A stretch of DNA of 64,000 bases, from positions 6,200,001 to 6,264,000 of the forward strand of contig NZ_JACCBU010000001.1 of the NCBI RefSeq assembly GCF_013407955.1, written 5' to 3'. Within the stretch, counting starts at the first letter, position 1. The number at the start of each line of letters is the position of its first letter. This DNA is from Microlunatus parietis (GTDB lineage: Bacteria > Actinomycetota > Actinomycetes > Propionibacteriales > Propionibacteriaceae). Positions 34,247 to 43,199 of this stretch are shown piece by piece. Below the pieces are notes generated by a model that ran no database searches, had not been told where the DNA came from, and saw nothing but the letters and a program-made list of their open reading frames with translations. A program made the translations under genes and the position numbers.

Positions 34247-36121
34247 TCAGGGGGTCCAGGAGGGGAGGCGTAGGGTGGCTCGGTCGGCGCTCTCCATGAT
34301 CAGCTTGGCGTTCGCCTGGTCGACTCGGGCGACCCATTCGGCGGCCTCGGCCGGGGTTCGACCATGATCGACATGGCGTTGGGTGAGGCGGTCCAGGCGG
34401 AGGGTGTCGTCGGGTTCGAGATACCAGGATTCGTCGAGTTCCGTTGCGACGTCGCGCCAGGCGGGGTCGTCCAGGAGCAGGTAGTTGCCCTCGGTGATCA
34501 CGATCGGCACGCCGGCCGGGACGCAGCCGTTGGCGGCGATCGGTTCCTCGAGGTGGCGGTCGAAGACGGGCACGAAATGATCAAGGTCGGTACGGGAGCG
34601 GACCCGGCGGAGCAGTTCCAGGTAGCCGAGCGCGTCGAACGTGTCCGGCGCTCCCTTGCGGTCCGCCCGGCCGAGGCGCTCCAGCTCGCGCTGGCCGAGG
34701 TGGAAGCCGTCCATGCCGAGGATCGCGGCGCGGTCGCCGAGCCGGTCCAGCAGGGCGGCGGCCAGGGTCGACTTGCCGGAGCCGGGGGCGCCGACCAGGC
34801 CGATGATCACGCGGTCGCGGGTGGCGGCGAGGGACTCGATCCTGGTGATCAAGGTGCCGACGGTGACCGGGTCTTGGCCCTTCGACAGGCTCAGGGCGTG
34901 CAGGGTTGGTCGGGGCGGTGAGGCGAGGGCTAGGCGTTGGGTGAGGGAGGGGGCGAGGGGGAGTTCGGTGAGCAGGGCTGCCTGCAGGGCGTGGTAGACG
35001 TCCGGCTTGCCGCTCCACATCGTGGTGGACGGGCGGTTGCCGGGGTCGAGCTCGTGGTGCCAGCTGCCGTGATCATGGTCGATCAGGTGCCGGTCGGCGT
35101 AGTCGAGGAACAGGGCCAGCCGCTCGTCGAAGACGGGCTCGGGGCCGAACCGCCGCCAGGTCGCGGTGGCGCCGATCGCCTCGGCCAGCACCCAGTGCGG
35201 CCGGGTCCGGACGACGGGGCGGCCGTCCCAGTCGATCGTGTAGACGAAGCCGGGTGTGCCGTCGACGGCCCAGCCGCGGTCGAACGCGGTGTCGTACAGC
35301 CCGCGGGACGCCTCGGCCAGCCAGGCCGGCGGCTCCTGGTACGCGGAGCCGAGTTCCAGCAGCAGCCGGCTCCACTCGATCAGGTGCCCGAGGGTGACCC
35401 CGTACGGCCGGAACTCGTCGGCCGGCCGGTCCGCGTTGTAGCCGCGCTCCTCCCGCCAGTCCGGGTCGTAGTGCTCCGGCAGCAGCCAGCCGGCCGCCCG
35501 GGCATGCCGATCGATGAACCGCTCCGCGATCAGCAGCGCCCGGTCCCGCCAGACGCCGTCGCCGGTCTGGCCGAAGGCGGCCAGGAAGGCCTCGACGCCG
35601 TGCATGTTGGCGTTCGCGCCCCAGTACGGTTCCGGCGTGCCGAACGCCAGGTCCCAGCTCTCCACCAGGGCTTGATCAGGATCGGACCAGAAGTGCCGGT
35701 CCATGATCATCAACGCCGCGTCGAACAGCTCCCGGCCGCCCGGAATCCCTGCCCCGGCGGCGGTCGCGCCGGCCAGCAGCACGAACGCGTGCGGATAGGC
35801 CGCCTTGCGTGCCCCGGGCTCGCCGGCCGGCAGTTCGCCGTACCAGCCGCCGTGCTCCTGATCATGGAACGGCCCGCGCAAGGCCGCGATCCCGTGCCGG
35901 GCGAGGTCGAAAGCGCCGGGATGGTCGAGCAGGGTGCCCAGTGCGAAGCAGTACGTCATCCGCGCCGTGATCACCAGGTCCCGCCGCGGGTCGGCGTCGA
36001 GCCGGCCCGCCCGGTCCAGGCTGCCGAATCCGACGTCGGCCCGGGCCGCCCGCCCGAAGTCGAGCAGCCGGTGCGCCTCGGCCCAGCCGTCGAACGCGGG
36101 CCCGGGCGGTGATCCACTCAT
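34247..36121 (-). CDS. fusion of N-acylglucosamine 2-epimerase-like and nucleoside/sugar kinase-like domains
   Basis: A 624-residue two-domain protein. Residues about 1-390 form an (alpha/alpha)6 AGE/YihS-type isomerase: RMTYCFALGTLL, HGGWYGELP, YPHAFVLLAGATAA, EPYWGANANMHGVEAFLA, RPYGVTLGHLIEWSRLLLEL and HGSWHHELDPGNRP. Residues about 420-624 form a P-loop kinase of the PRK09270/uridine-kinase type: IIGLVGAPGSGKSTLAAALL, ILGMDGFHLGQ and VIVITEGNYLLLDDPAWRDV. The linker ALSLSKGQDP is encoded by a 20-bp interspersed repeat. ATG 36121 has a leaderless -10 seven bases upstream. It probably isomerises and then phosphorylates a sugar; the specificity is unknown. Confidence 0.88.
   Translation of the reverse strand: MSGSPPGPAFDGWAEAHRLLDFGRAARADVGFGSLDRAGRLDADPRRDLVITARMTYCFALGTLLDHPGAFDLARHGIAALRGPFHDQEHGGWYGELPAGEPGARKAAYPHAFVLLAGATAAGAGIPGGRELFDAALMIMDRHFWSDPDQALVESWDLAFGTPEPYWGANANMHGVEAFLAAFGQTGDGVWRDRALLIAERFIDRHARAAGWLLPEHYDPDWREERGYNADRPADEFRPYGVTLGHLIEWSRLLLELGSAYQEPPAWLAEASRGLYDTAFDRGWAVDGTPGFVYTIDWDGRPVVRTRPHWVLAEAIGATATWRRFGPEPVFDERLALFLDYADRHLIDHDHGSWHHELDPGNRPSTTMWSGKPDVYHALQAALLTELPLAPSLTQRLALASPPRPTLHALSLSKGQDPVTVGTLITRIESLAATRDRVIIGLVGAPGSGKSTLAAALLDRLGDRAAILGMDGFHLGQRELERLGRADRKGAPDTFDALGYLELLRRVRSRTDLDHFVPVFDRHLEEPIAANGCVPAGVPIVITEGNYLLLDDPAWRDVATELDESWYLEPDDTLRLDRLTQRHVDHGRTPAEAAEWVARVDQANAKLIMESADRATLRLPSWTP
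34878..34897. repeat. 20-bp interspersed repeat, copy 2, at the domain junction
   Basis: CCCTTCGACAGGCTCAGGGC, identical to 11467-11486. On the minus strand it encodes ALSLSKG exactly between the isomerase and kinase domains of the fusion protein. Confidence 0.75.
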
Positions 36122-36128
36122 CGGAGAA

Positions 36129-36147
36129 AGCGTAAGGCAAATACGCT
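36129..36147. promoter_or_regulatory. divergent leaderless -10 elements in an inverted repeat
   Basis: AGCGTA (36129-36134) and TACGCT (36142-36147) are inverse copies seven bases apart. Read outward they are TACGCT -10 hexamers, seven bases from the ATG at 36121 and eight from the GTG at 36156. Confidence 0.5.
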
Positions 36148-36155
36148 GACTACCC

Positions 36156-37217
36156 GTGACCACAGAACTTCCGACGACGATGACCGGCATCACCCTTCCC
36201 GGCGGCAGCCGGGTCGATCGGGCCGAGGTCCCGGTGCCGCAGCCGGGTCCCGGCCAGGTGCTGGTCGAGGTCCGGGCCTCCTCGATCTGCGGCAGCGACA
36301 TCCGGGCGATCTACCGCGAGCACCTGGGTCACGGCGCCGAGGCGTACCAGGGCGTGATCGCCGGCCACGAACCCGCCGGCCGGATCGTCGCGGTCGGCGC
36401 AGGCGTCACCGAGCACGCCGTCGGGGACCGGGTCGCCTGCTACCACATCTCCGGCTGCGGCCAGTGTGCCGAGTGCCGGCACGGCTACTACATCGGCTGT
36501 ACGTCGAGCGTCCGGGCCGCGTACGGCTGGCAGCGCGACGGCGGCCACGCCCCGTACCTGCTGGCCCAGGCGGACACCTGCATCCCGCTGCCGGACGAGC
36601 TCAGCTACGCAGACGGTGCGCTGGCGTCGTGCGGTTTCGGCACCGCGTACGAGGGTCTGCTCCGGCTCGACCTGTCCGGCCGGGACCGGCTGCTGATCAC
36701 CGGTCTCGGCCCGGTCGGCCTGGCCGCGGGAATGCTGGCCAAGGCGATGGGCGCCGGACCGGTGGTCGGGCTGGACGTGATGCCGGACCGGGTGGCGCTC
36801 GCGACCGAGTTGGGCGTGATCGACCACGGCTTCACGGTGGAGCAGACCGCCGAACTGGACGCGGTCACCGGCGACGGCTTCAGCGCCGCGATCGACTGTT
36901 CCGGCAGCGCGCCGGGCCGGCACACGGCGATCGAGCGGCTGGCCACCTGGGGCCGCTGCGCGTTCGTCGGCGAGGGTTCCACGCTGAGCCTGGAGGTGTC
37001 GCCGCTGCTGATCCACAAGCAGATCACCCTGTACGGCTCCTGGGTGACCTCGCTGCGGCACCTGCAGGACCTGCTGGAGCACCTGGTCAGGTGGGGGATC
37101 CGGCCGGAGCAGACGATCACGCACCGGTTCGGCCTGGACGATGCCGAGACCGCGTACCGGCTGGCCGATGAGGGCCGGTCCGGCAAGGTCTGCCTCTTCC
37201 CGCACGGCACCGACTGA
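36156..37217 (+). CDS. zinc-dependent medium-chain dehydrogenase (polyol/sorbitol type)
   Basis: A 353-residue MDR. Catalytic zinc: SSICGSDIRAIYREHLGHG and IAGHEPAGRI. The structural lobe has CGQCAECRHGYYIGC. Cofactor motif GLGPVGLAAGMLAKAMGAGP with an acidic residue (GLDVMPDR) favouring NAD. GTG 36156 fits the leaderless -10; ATG 36180 (MTGITLPGG) is the alternative. Divergent from the epimerase-kinase fusion with only 34 bases between, so both probably serve one sugar or polyol pathway. Confidence 0.88.
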   Translation: MTTELPTTMTGITLPGGSRVDRAEVPVPQPGPGQVLVEVRASSICGSDIRAIYREHLGHGAEAYQGVIAGHEPAGRIVAVGAGVTEHAVGDRVACYHISGCGQCAECRHGYYIGCTSSVRAAYGWQRDGGHAPYLLAQADTCIPLPDELSYADGALASCGFGTAYEGLLRLDLSGRDRLLITGLGPVGLAAGMLAKAMGAGPVVGLDVMPDRVALATELGVIDHGFTVEQTAELDAVTGDGFSAAIDCSGSAPGRHTAIERLATWGRCAFVGEGSTLSLEVSPLLIHKQITLYGSWVTSLRHLQDLLEHLVRWGIRPEQTITHRFGLDDAETAYRLADEGRSGKVCLFPHGTD

Positions 37218-37324
37218 TCCCGGAACACCCCGGCAGCGATCTCGGGGCGCCCCACCCGCCCGGACGAACCGGTTCCCTACCGCAGGGGAGTCGGCGGCAT
37301 CGGTCGATCGGCAGGATCGGTGCC

Positions 37325-38377
37325 ATGATCACAACCTCCGAGGCAGACCCGTCGCGGTTCCGCTCACCGGTGCGGTGGATCGCCCGGAACTGGCGCTCCG
37401 GCTCCGTGGTCGCCGCCGGGGCCTGGTCGGCCGTGGCGGTGGTGGTCGGCGCGCTCTGGGCCGGCGACGTCGTGCCGGCCCCGTTCGGCCGGAACGATCC
37501 GCGGGCCGCGGACGTGATGTCGTACTTCGCGGGGATCGAGCCGTGGACCGCCGGGCTGGGCGCGATCGTGGTCGGGGTGGCCGGGCTCCTGACCGCGGCC
37601 GGGATGATCATGCTGCGGGGCCGTCGCTGGCCGGCGATTCCGGGGCTGGTGCTCGCGGCCGGGCTGCTGTTGGTCGTCCCCGATGCCCGGGTGATCCAGA
37701 ACTTCGCCTATCTGTTCTTCGGCTACACCGGGCTCTGGGACGCCGGGCTCGCGGCGATGATCGTGTCGATCGCCGGCGGGGTGCTGTGGGCGGCGGCCTC
37801 GTTCGGCCGGCTCGGCGCGGCGCGGCCGGGATCGCTGGGCTGGCGGGTGCCGGTGACCTACCTGGCCGCCGCGCTCGCGCTCCCGTACGGAATCGTGCGC
37901 GGTGCCTGGGGGCTGGGCATCCCGCTCGGCACCTCGAGCCTGGCCTGGATCGAGCGGGATGCCGCGGCGTTCGGCATCGACCCGTGGGTGATCCGGGCCG
38001 GGCTGCTGGCCGTCTTCGCCGGACTCCCGGTCGGCGGGGCGCTCCTCACCACCGGACTGGTCCGTCCCTGGGGCGAACGGCTTCCGTCCTGGCTGCCCGG
38101 CTTGGGCGGCCGTCGGGTCCCGATCTGGCTTGCGGTGGTCCCTGGGGCCGGCGCGGCGATCATGATCCTGCAGTTCGGGCTGCGGACGACGCCGGGGACG
38201 ATCGCCGCGGTGGCGACGATGACGCCGGAGAACTGGGGCGCGACCGCCCCTGGCCTCTTCATCCTGCCCTGGGGGATCGCGCTGGCGCTCGCGGTGTACG
38301 GGTACGCGGCCCGGCGGCTCGGCCACGCAATCGAGCTCGAACGGCGCCCCGAGACGGGGCGGTTGACAAGTCGGTAA
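37325..38377 (+). CDS. polytopic membrane protein of unknown function
   Basis: A 350-residue protein with eight or nine hydrophobic segments (VVAAGAWSAVAVVVGALWAG, AGLGAIVVGVAGLLTAAGMI, PGLVLAAGLLLVVPD, AAMIVSIAGGVLWAAASF, VTYLAAALALPYGIVR, VIRAGLLAVFAGLPVGGALL, IWLAVVPGAGAAIMI, FILPWGIALALAVYGYA). Conserved-looking motifs are NFAYLFFGYTGLWDAG and RGAWGLGIPLG. ATG 37325 overlaps TGATCA. No family recognised. It precedes the second importer by 90 bases on the same strand, but no functional link is evident. Confidence 0.7.
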   Translation: MITTSEADPSRFRSPVRWIARNWRSGSVVAAGAWSAVAVVVGALWAGDVVPAPFGRNDPRAADVMSYFAGIEPWTAGLGAIVVGVAGLLTAAGMIMLRGRRWPAIPGLVLAAGLLLVVPDARVIQNFAYLFFGYTGLWDAGLAAMIVSIAGGVLWAAASFGRLGAARPGSLGWRVPVTYLAAALALPYGIVRGAWGLGIPLGTSSLAWIERDAAAFGIDPWVIRAGLLAVFAGLPVGGALLTTGLVRPWGERLPSWLPGLGGRRVPIWLAVVPGAGAAIMILQFGLRTTPGTIAAVATMTPENWGATAPGLFILPWGIALALAVYGYAARRLGHAIELERRPETGRLTSR

Positions 38378-38407
38378 CTTCCCCGTCGTTCTCCGGGCGG
38401 CCCAAGC

Positions 38408-38413
38408 TACTCT
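38408..38413 (+). promoter_or_regulatory. -10 element upstream of the second importer
   Basis: TACTCT is six bases before an ATG at 38420, which is in frame with the binding protein. Transcription would start about there, giving either a leaderless 16-residue N-terminal extension or a short leader to the ATG at 38468 with its own ribosome site. Confidence 0.45.
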
Positions 38414-38467
38414 CCGGTAATGTGCGCCTCGATCGAGCCACCCATCATCGAAATCGAGGTAACCACG

Positions 38468-40150
38468 ATGCGATTCACGAGATCGCTCCGGCGCGGAATG
38501 GCGGCCATCGCCGCACTCGCCCTCGCCGGCTCCCTCGCAGCCTGTGCCCAGAGTCAGCGGGAGGATCCCGGCGCCGGAACGTCCCCCGGGGCAGCCGAGA
38601 CCAAGGACACGTTCGTCTTCGCGGCGTCCTCCGATCCGGTCATGCTGGACCCGGCGATGGCCAGCGACGGCGAGACGTTCCGGGTGGCCCGGCAGATGTT
38701 CGAGGGCCTGGTCAGCACGAAGCCCGGCACGGTGGAGCTGATGCCCGGCCTGGCCGAGTCCTGGGAGGCGGCGCCGGACGGCAAGTCGTACACCTTCAAG
38801 CTGCGCTCCGGCGTCAAGTTCCACGACGGCACCGACTTCAACGGCGAGGCGGTCTGCGCCAACTTCGACAGGTGGTACAACTGGACCGGCCTGAACCAGA
38901 ACGAGAACATCACGTACTACTACGGGAAGCTCTTCAAGGGCTTCAAGACCGGCAAGACCGGCGGCATCTACGAGAGCTGCGAGGCGCCGGATCCGCAGAC
39001 CGCGACGATCACGCTGAACTCCCCGTTCGCGGGCTTCATCCAGGCGATGACGCTGTCCGCGTTCGCGATGCAGAGTCCGACGGCGATCGAGAAGTACGAC
39101 GGCAACAACACCACCGGCACCGTCGACGACACCCGCTTCTCCGAATATGCGACCGCGCATCCGACCGGCACCGGCCCGTTCGTCTTCGACTCCTGGGAGC
39201 GCGGCCAGCAGGTCAGGCTGAAGCGGTTCGACGACTACTGGGGCGACAAGGCCAAGGTGTCCCAGGTCGTGATCCGGACCATCAGCGACCCGAGGGCGCG
39301 GGCCCAGGAGCTCGAGGCCGGCAGCATCGACGGCTACGACCTGGTCTCGCCAGCCGACCTCGATCCGCTGAAGGAGAAGGGGATGCAGCTGCTCAACCGG
39401 CCGCCGTTCAACATCCTCTACCTGGCGTTCAACCAGAAGAACAAGGCGTTCCAAGACATTCGGGTACGGCAGGCGCTGACCCACGCGATCGACCGCCAGG
39501 CGGTGGTGAACAACTCGCTGCCGGAAGGCTCGCAGGTCGCGAAGGAGTTCATCCCTGACCTGGTCACCGGCTACAACGACGCCGTCACGGAGTACCCGTA
39601 CGACCCGGACAAGGCCAAGCAGCTGCTGAAGGAGGCCGGCCAGGAGAACCTGGAACTCAAGTTCGCCTATCCGACCGGCGTCTCCCGGCCGTACATGCCG
39701 ACACCGGAGGACACCTTCCAGGTGATCAAGACCCAGCTCGAGGCCGTCGGCATCAAGGTCACCCCGGTCGCGGCGAAGTGGAGCCCGGACTACCTGGACA
39801 TGGTGCAGGGGCCGAACGGCACCACCAAGCGGGACATCCACCTGCTCGGCTGGAACGGCGACTACGACGACACCGACAACTTCCTCGGCGTCTTCTTCGC
39901 GGCCAAGTCGAACGAGTGGGGCTTCGACAACCCGGAGCTGTTCCAGGCGCTGAAGGAGGCCCGGGAGCTGCCGACGGTCGAGGAGCAGAAGCCGGCCTAC
40001 GAGAAGATCAACGCGATGATCGCCGACTACGTCCCGGGCGTGCCGATCGCGCACCCGGCGCCGACGCTCGGCTTCGGTCCGGGTGTCGAGGGCTACGTGC
40101 CCAGCCCGGTGCAGGACGAGGTCTGGAACACGGTCACCATCAAGCCGTGA
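38468..40150 (+). CDS. ABC transporter substrate-binding lipoprotein, family 5
   Basis: A 560-residue peptide/nickel-type binding protein. Signal peptide MRFTRSLRRGMAAIAALALA with lipobox LAAC (Cys26). Family motifs: GLAESWEAAPDGKSYTFKL, GVKFHDGTDFNGEAVCANFD, and RQALTHAIDRQAVVNNSLP. ATG 38468 has CGAGGT at 38455-38460 seven bases upstream and starts the signal peptide; an upstream in-frame ATG at 38420 would prepend MCASIEPPIIEIEVTT and bury the signal. First gene of a five-gene importer. Substrate probably oligopeptide or similar; not determined. Confidence 0.93.
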   Translation: MRFTRSLRRGMAAIAALALAGSLAACAQSQREDPGAGTSPGAAETKDTFVFAASSDPVMLDPAMASDGETFRVARQMFEGLVSTKPGTVELMPGLAESWEAAPDGKSYTFKLRSGVKFHDGTDFNGEAVCANFDRWYNWTGLNQNENITYYYGKLFKGFKTGKTGGIYESCEAPDPQTATITLNSPFAGFIQAMTLSAFAMQSPTAIEKYDGNNTTGTVDDTRFSEYATAHPTGTGPFVFDSWERGQQVRLKRFDDYWGDKAKVSQVVIRTISDPRARAQELEAGSIDGYDLVSPADLDPLKEKGMQLLNRPPFNILYLAFNQKNKAFQDIRVRQALTHAIDRQAVVNNSLPEGSQVAKEFIPDLVTGYNDAVTEYPYDPDKAKQLLKEAGQENLELKFAYPTGVSRPYMPTPEDTFQVIKTQLEAVGIKVTPVAAKWSPDYLDMVQGPNGTTKRDIHLLGWNGDYDDTDNFLGVFFAAKSNEWGFDNPELFQALKEARELPTVEEQKPAYEKINAMIADYVPGVPIAHPAPTLGFGPGVEGYVPSPVQDEVWNTVTIKP

Positions 40151-40160
40151 CCGCGACACC

Positions 40161-41186
40161 ATGATCAGGTTCGCGGTTCGCCGGCTGCTGTTGCTGGTGC
40201 CGGTGTTGTTCGGGCTGAGTGTGCTGCTGTTCATCTGGCTGCGCGCTCTGCCCGGCGACCCGGCCCGGGCACTGCTCGGCGACAAGGCCACGCCGGAGTC
40301 GATCGCCCGGCTGAACGAGGCGTACGGCTTCGACAAGCCGATCCCGCAGCAGTACGTGACCTACATCGGCCGGCTGCTGCAGGGTGATTTCGGTGCCTCC
40401 GCCCGGACCGGCCAGCCGGTGCTGGAGACGTTCCTGGAACGGTTTCCGGCCACCATCGAGCTGGGCGTCACGGCGATGATCTTCGCCCTGGTAGTCGGGA
40501 TCCCGCTCGGCTACCTGGCCGCCAAGCGGGCCGGCGGCTTCCTCGACCTGATCACCGTCGGCGGGTCGCTGCTCGGCGTGGTGATCCCGGTGTTCGTGCT
40601 GGCGTACCTGCTCAAGATCGTTTTCGCGATCGGACTGCCCGGGCCGCTCGGCGCACTGGCGTTCCTGCCGGCGTCGGGGCGGCAGGACGCCCGGATCGAC
40701 GCCACCCACATCACCAACTTCTACGTGCTGGACGGGATCCTGACCCGGGAGTTCGACGCGTCGCTGAACGCGCTCACCCACCTGATCCTGCCGGCCATCG
40801 CGCTCGGCTCGATCCCGCTGGCGATCATCGTCCGGATGACCCGCGCCTCGGTGCTGGAGGTGATCGGCGAGGACTACGTCCGGACCGCCACCGCGAAGGG
40901 CCTGGCGGCTTCCTTGATCACCCGGCGGCACGTGCTGCGCAACGCGATGCTGCCGGTCGTGACCACGGTCGGGCTGCAGACCGGAGCGCTGCTGGCCGGG
41001 GCGGTGCTGACCGAGTCGGTGTTCGCGTTCAACGGCATCGGGTCCTATCTGTTCGACGCGATCAGCGGGCTGGACTATGCGGTGCTGCAGGGCTTCATCC
41101 TGTTCATCGCGATCACCTACGCCCTGGTCAACCTCGTGGTCGACCTGCTGTACGGCGTCATCGATCCCCGGCTGCGGACCAGGTAG
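40161..41186 (+). CDS. ABC transporter permease, DppB/OppB type
   Basis: A 341-residue permease with six membrane helices. N-terminal RFAVRRLLLLVPVLFGLSVL, then LLGDKATPESIARLNEAYGF and YIGRLLQGDFGASARTGQPV, then EAA loop EVIGEDYVRTATAKGLAASL. It carries a longer periplasmic insert between helices 3 and 4 (SGRQDARIDATHITNFYVLD) than its counterpart at 10537. ATG 40161 is embedded in ATGATCA, 10 bases after the binding protein stop. Confidence 0.93.
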   Translation: MIRFAVRRLLLLVPVLFGLSVLLFIWLRALPGDPARALLGDKATPESIARLNEAYGFDKPIPQQYVTYIGRLLQGDFGASARTGQPVLETFLERFPATIELGVTAMIFALVVGIPLGYLAAKRAGGFLDLITVGGSLLGVVIPVFVLAYLLKIVFAIGLPGPLGALAFLPASGRQDARIDATHITNFYVLDGILTREFDASLNALTHLILPAIALGSIPLAIIVRMTRASVLEVIGEDYVRTATAKGLAASLITRRHVLRNAMLPVVTTVGLQTGALLAGAVLTESVFAFNGIGSYLFDAISGLDYAVLQGFILFIAITYALVNLVVDLLYGVIDPRLRTR

Positions 41187-41196
41187 GGGGACGATC

Positions 41197-42132
41197 ATGA
41201 CGACCGTTGATCCACTGGTCGAACGGCCGACCGCGCTGGCCGGGCTGACCGGCAGCGACGACAGCGACCGCGGCACCAGCCTGTGGCAGGGCGCGCTGCA
41301 GCGGCTGATCCGCAACCCCGGCGCGATCCTGGGCGCGCTGATCGTGCTCGGCTTCGTGCTGGTCGCGATCCTGGCGCCGGTGATCGCGCCCTATCAGCCG
41401 TCGTCCAGCGAGTGGATCACCCAGGTCACGCCGTCCGACGTGCCGGGCCCATCGCCGGACCACGTGCTCGGCCTGGACCCGTTCGGGTCCGACCTGCTCA
41501 CCCAGTTGCTCTACGGCGCCCGGCAGTCGCTGGTCATCGGCGTGGTGTCGACGACGCTCGGCCTGATCGGCGGCTCGCTGATCGGCGGCCTGGCCGGCGC
41601 GTTCGGCGGCTGGGTGGACACGCTGCTGATGCGGCTGGTCGACATCCTGCTCTCGGTGCCGTCGCTGCTGCTGGCGGTGAGCATCGCCGCGGCGATCGGG
41701 CAGAGCCCGAACGCGATCATGATCGCGATCGGGGCGGCCCAGGTGCCGATCTTCGCCCGGCTGCTGCGCGGTTCGATGCTGACCCAGCGGCACTCCGACT
41801 ACGTGCTGGCGTCGGAGTCGCTCGGCCTGCGGCGCAGCACGATCGTGGTCGGGCACGTGCTGCCCAACTCGGTCGGGCCGGTGATCGTCCAGGCCACGCT
41901 GACGCTGGCGACGGCGATCATCGAGGTCGCCGGGCTGTCGTACCTGGGGCTCGGGTCGCCGGACCCGGCGATCGCGGAGTGGGGCCGGATGCTGGTCAAG
42001 GCGCAGGACCGGCTGCAGAGCGACCCGCACCTGACCGTGCTGCCCGGCGCCTGCATCGCCGTCACCGCCCTCGGCTTCACCCTGTTCGGCGAGGCTCTGC
42101 GGGAAGCGCTCGACCCGAAGTCGAGGAGATGA
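41197..42132 (+). CDS. ABC transporter permease, DppC/OppC type
   Basis: A 311-residue permease. The N-terminal cytoplasmic stretch (about 45 residues) is followed by LGALIVLGFVLVAILAPVIA and the family loop DHVLGLDPFGSDLLTQLLYG. EAA loop HSDYVLASESLGLRRSTIVV. It ends four bases into the following ATPase frame region (TGA at 42130-42132). ATG 41197 has GTAGGGGGA upstream. Confidence 0.93.
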   Translation: MTTVDPLVERPTALAGLTGSDDSDRGTSLWQGALQRLIRNPGAILGALIVLGFVLVAILAPVIAPYQPSSSEWITQVTPSDVPGPSPDHVLGLDPFGSDLLTQLLYGARQSLVIGVVSTTLGLIGGSLIGGLAGAFGGWVDTLLMRLVDILLSVPSLLLAVSIAAAIGQSPNAIMIAIGAAQVPIFARLLRGSMLTQRHSDYVLASESLGLRRSTIVVGHVLPNSVGPVIVQATLTLATAIIEVAGLSYLGLGSPDPAIAEWGRMLVKAQDRLQSDPHLTVLPGACIAVTALGFTLFGEALREALDPKSRR

Positions 42133-42134
42133 TC

Positions 42135-43199
42135 ATGGACACCGAGCTTGATCAACCGCTGCTGCTGGTGGACGAGGACCGCCGGCTCGACGACCGGGAA
42201 CACCTGCTCGAGGTGGAGAATCTCGCTGTCAGCTTCCGGCGCCGCGGCCGGGAGCCGTTCGTCGCGGTGGACGGGGTGTCGTTCTCGGTCCGGCCCGGCG
42301 AGATCGTCGGCATCGTCGGCGAGTCCGGCAGCGGCAAGTCGGTCACCTCGATGGCGATCATGGGCCTGCTGCCGCGACGCTCGGCGGTGATCACCGGGGC
42401 CGCCCACTACCGCGGCCAGGACCTGATCGGCCGGTCGCCGACCGAGCTGTCGTCGCTGCGCGGGCGCGAACTGGCCATGGTGTTCCAGGACCCGATGAGC
42501 TCGCTCAACCCGGTGCTGCCGATCGGGCTGCAGGTGACCGAGGTGCTGCGCCGGCACCAGCAGATCACCCGGGCCGACGCCCGGGACGAGGCGGAGGACC
42601 TGCTCCGCCGCTGCGGCATCCCCGATCCGGCCCGCCGCCTGCGGGAGTACCCGCACCAGCTGTCCGGCGGCATGCGGCAGCGGGCCCTGATCGCGATCGC
42701 CCTGGCCTGCAAGCCGAAGCTGCTGATCTGCGACGAACCGACCACCGCGCTCGACGTGACGATCCAGGCCCAGGTGCTGGAGCTGCTCAGCGAACTGGTC
42801 CGCGACCTCGGCACCGCCATGATCATGATCACCCACGACCTCGGCGTGGTGGCCGGGCTGTGCGACACGGTGAACGTGATGTATGCCGGCCGGGTGGTCG
42901 AGACCGCCGAGCGGCGGGAGCTGTTCGCACACCCGCAGCACCGCTACACCGAAGGCCTGTTGTCCTCGATCCCGCGGCTGGACGCGCCCCGCGGCGAGCC
43001 GCTGCACCCGATCCCCGGCACTCCGCGCGATGTCGTGCCCTGGACCAGGGCGTGCGCGTTCGCGCCGCGCTGCCGGCACGCCGACGACGCCTGTGTCCGC
43101 AGCGATCTGCAGCTGGTCGACTCGGTCCGGCCCGATCATCCGGTGCGCTGCGTGCATCCGGTCGATGCGCCCGGCGCCGAGGGAGTTGATCATGACTGA
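42135..43199 (+). CDS. ABC transporter ATP-binding protein, OppD/DppD type
   Basis: A 354-residue ATPase. Walker A GESGSGKSV, Q loop VFQDPMSSLNPVLP, signature LSGGMRQRAL, Walker B LLICDEPTTALD, H loop MITHDLGVVAG. The C-terminal oligopeptide tail has Cys residues (ACAFAPRCRHADDACVR), the probable iron-sulfur-type cluster region of DppD/OppD. ATG 42135 is preferred over 42129 because GAGGAG (42123-42128) is six bases away; that ATG is inside TGATCATG. Overlaps the next gene by eight bases. Confidence 0.94.
   Translation: MDTELDQPLLLVDEDRRLDDREHLLEVENLAVSFRRRGREPFVAVDGVSFSVRPGEIVGIVGESGSGKSVTSMAIMGLLPRRSAVITGAAHYRGQDLIGRSPTELSSLRGRELAMVFQDPMSSLNPVLPIGLQVTEVLRRHQQITRADARDEAEDLLRRCGIPDPARRLREYPHQLSGGMRQRALIAIALACKPKLLICDEPTTALDVTIQAQVLELLSELVRDLGTAMIMITHDLGVVAGLCDTVNVMYAGRVVETAERRELFAHPQHRYTEGLLSSIPRLDAPRGEPLHPIPGTPRDVVPWTRACAFAPRCRHADDACVRSDLQLVDSVRPDHPVRCVHPVDAPGAEGVDHD

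Noticed and set aside
37364..40336. A 990-codon open frame on the minus strand
   Set aside because: It is antisense to the membrane protein and the binding protein, whose frames have clear families. Its composition is the Arg/Val/Asp-rich shadow typical of high-GC DNA.
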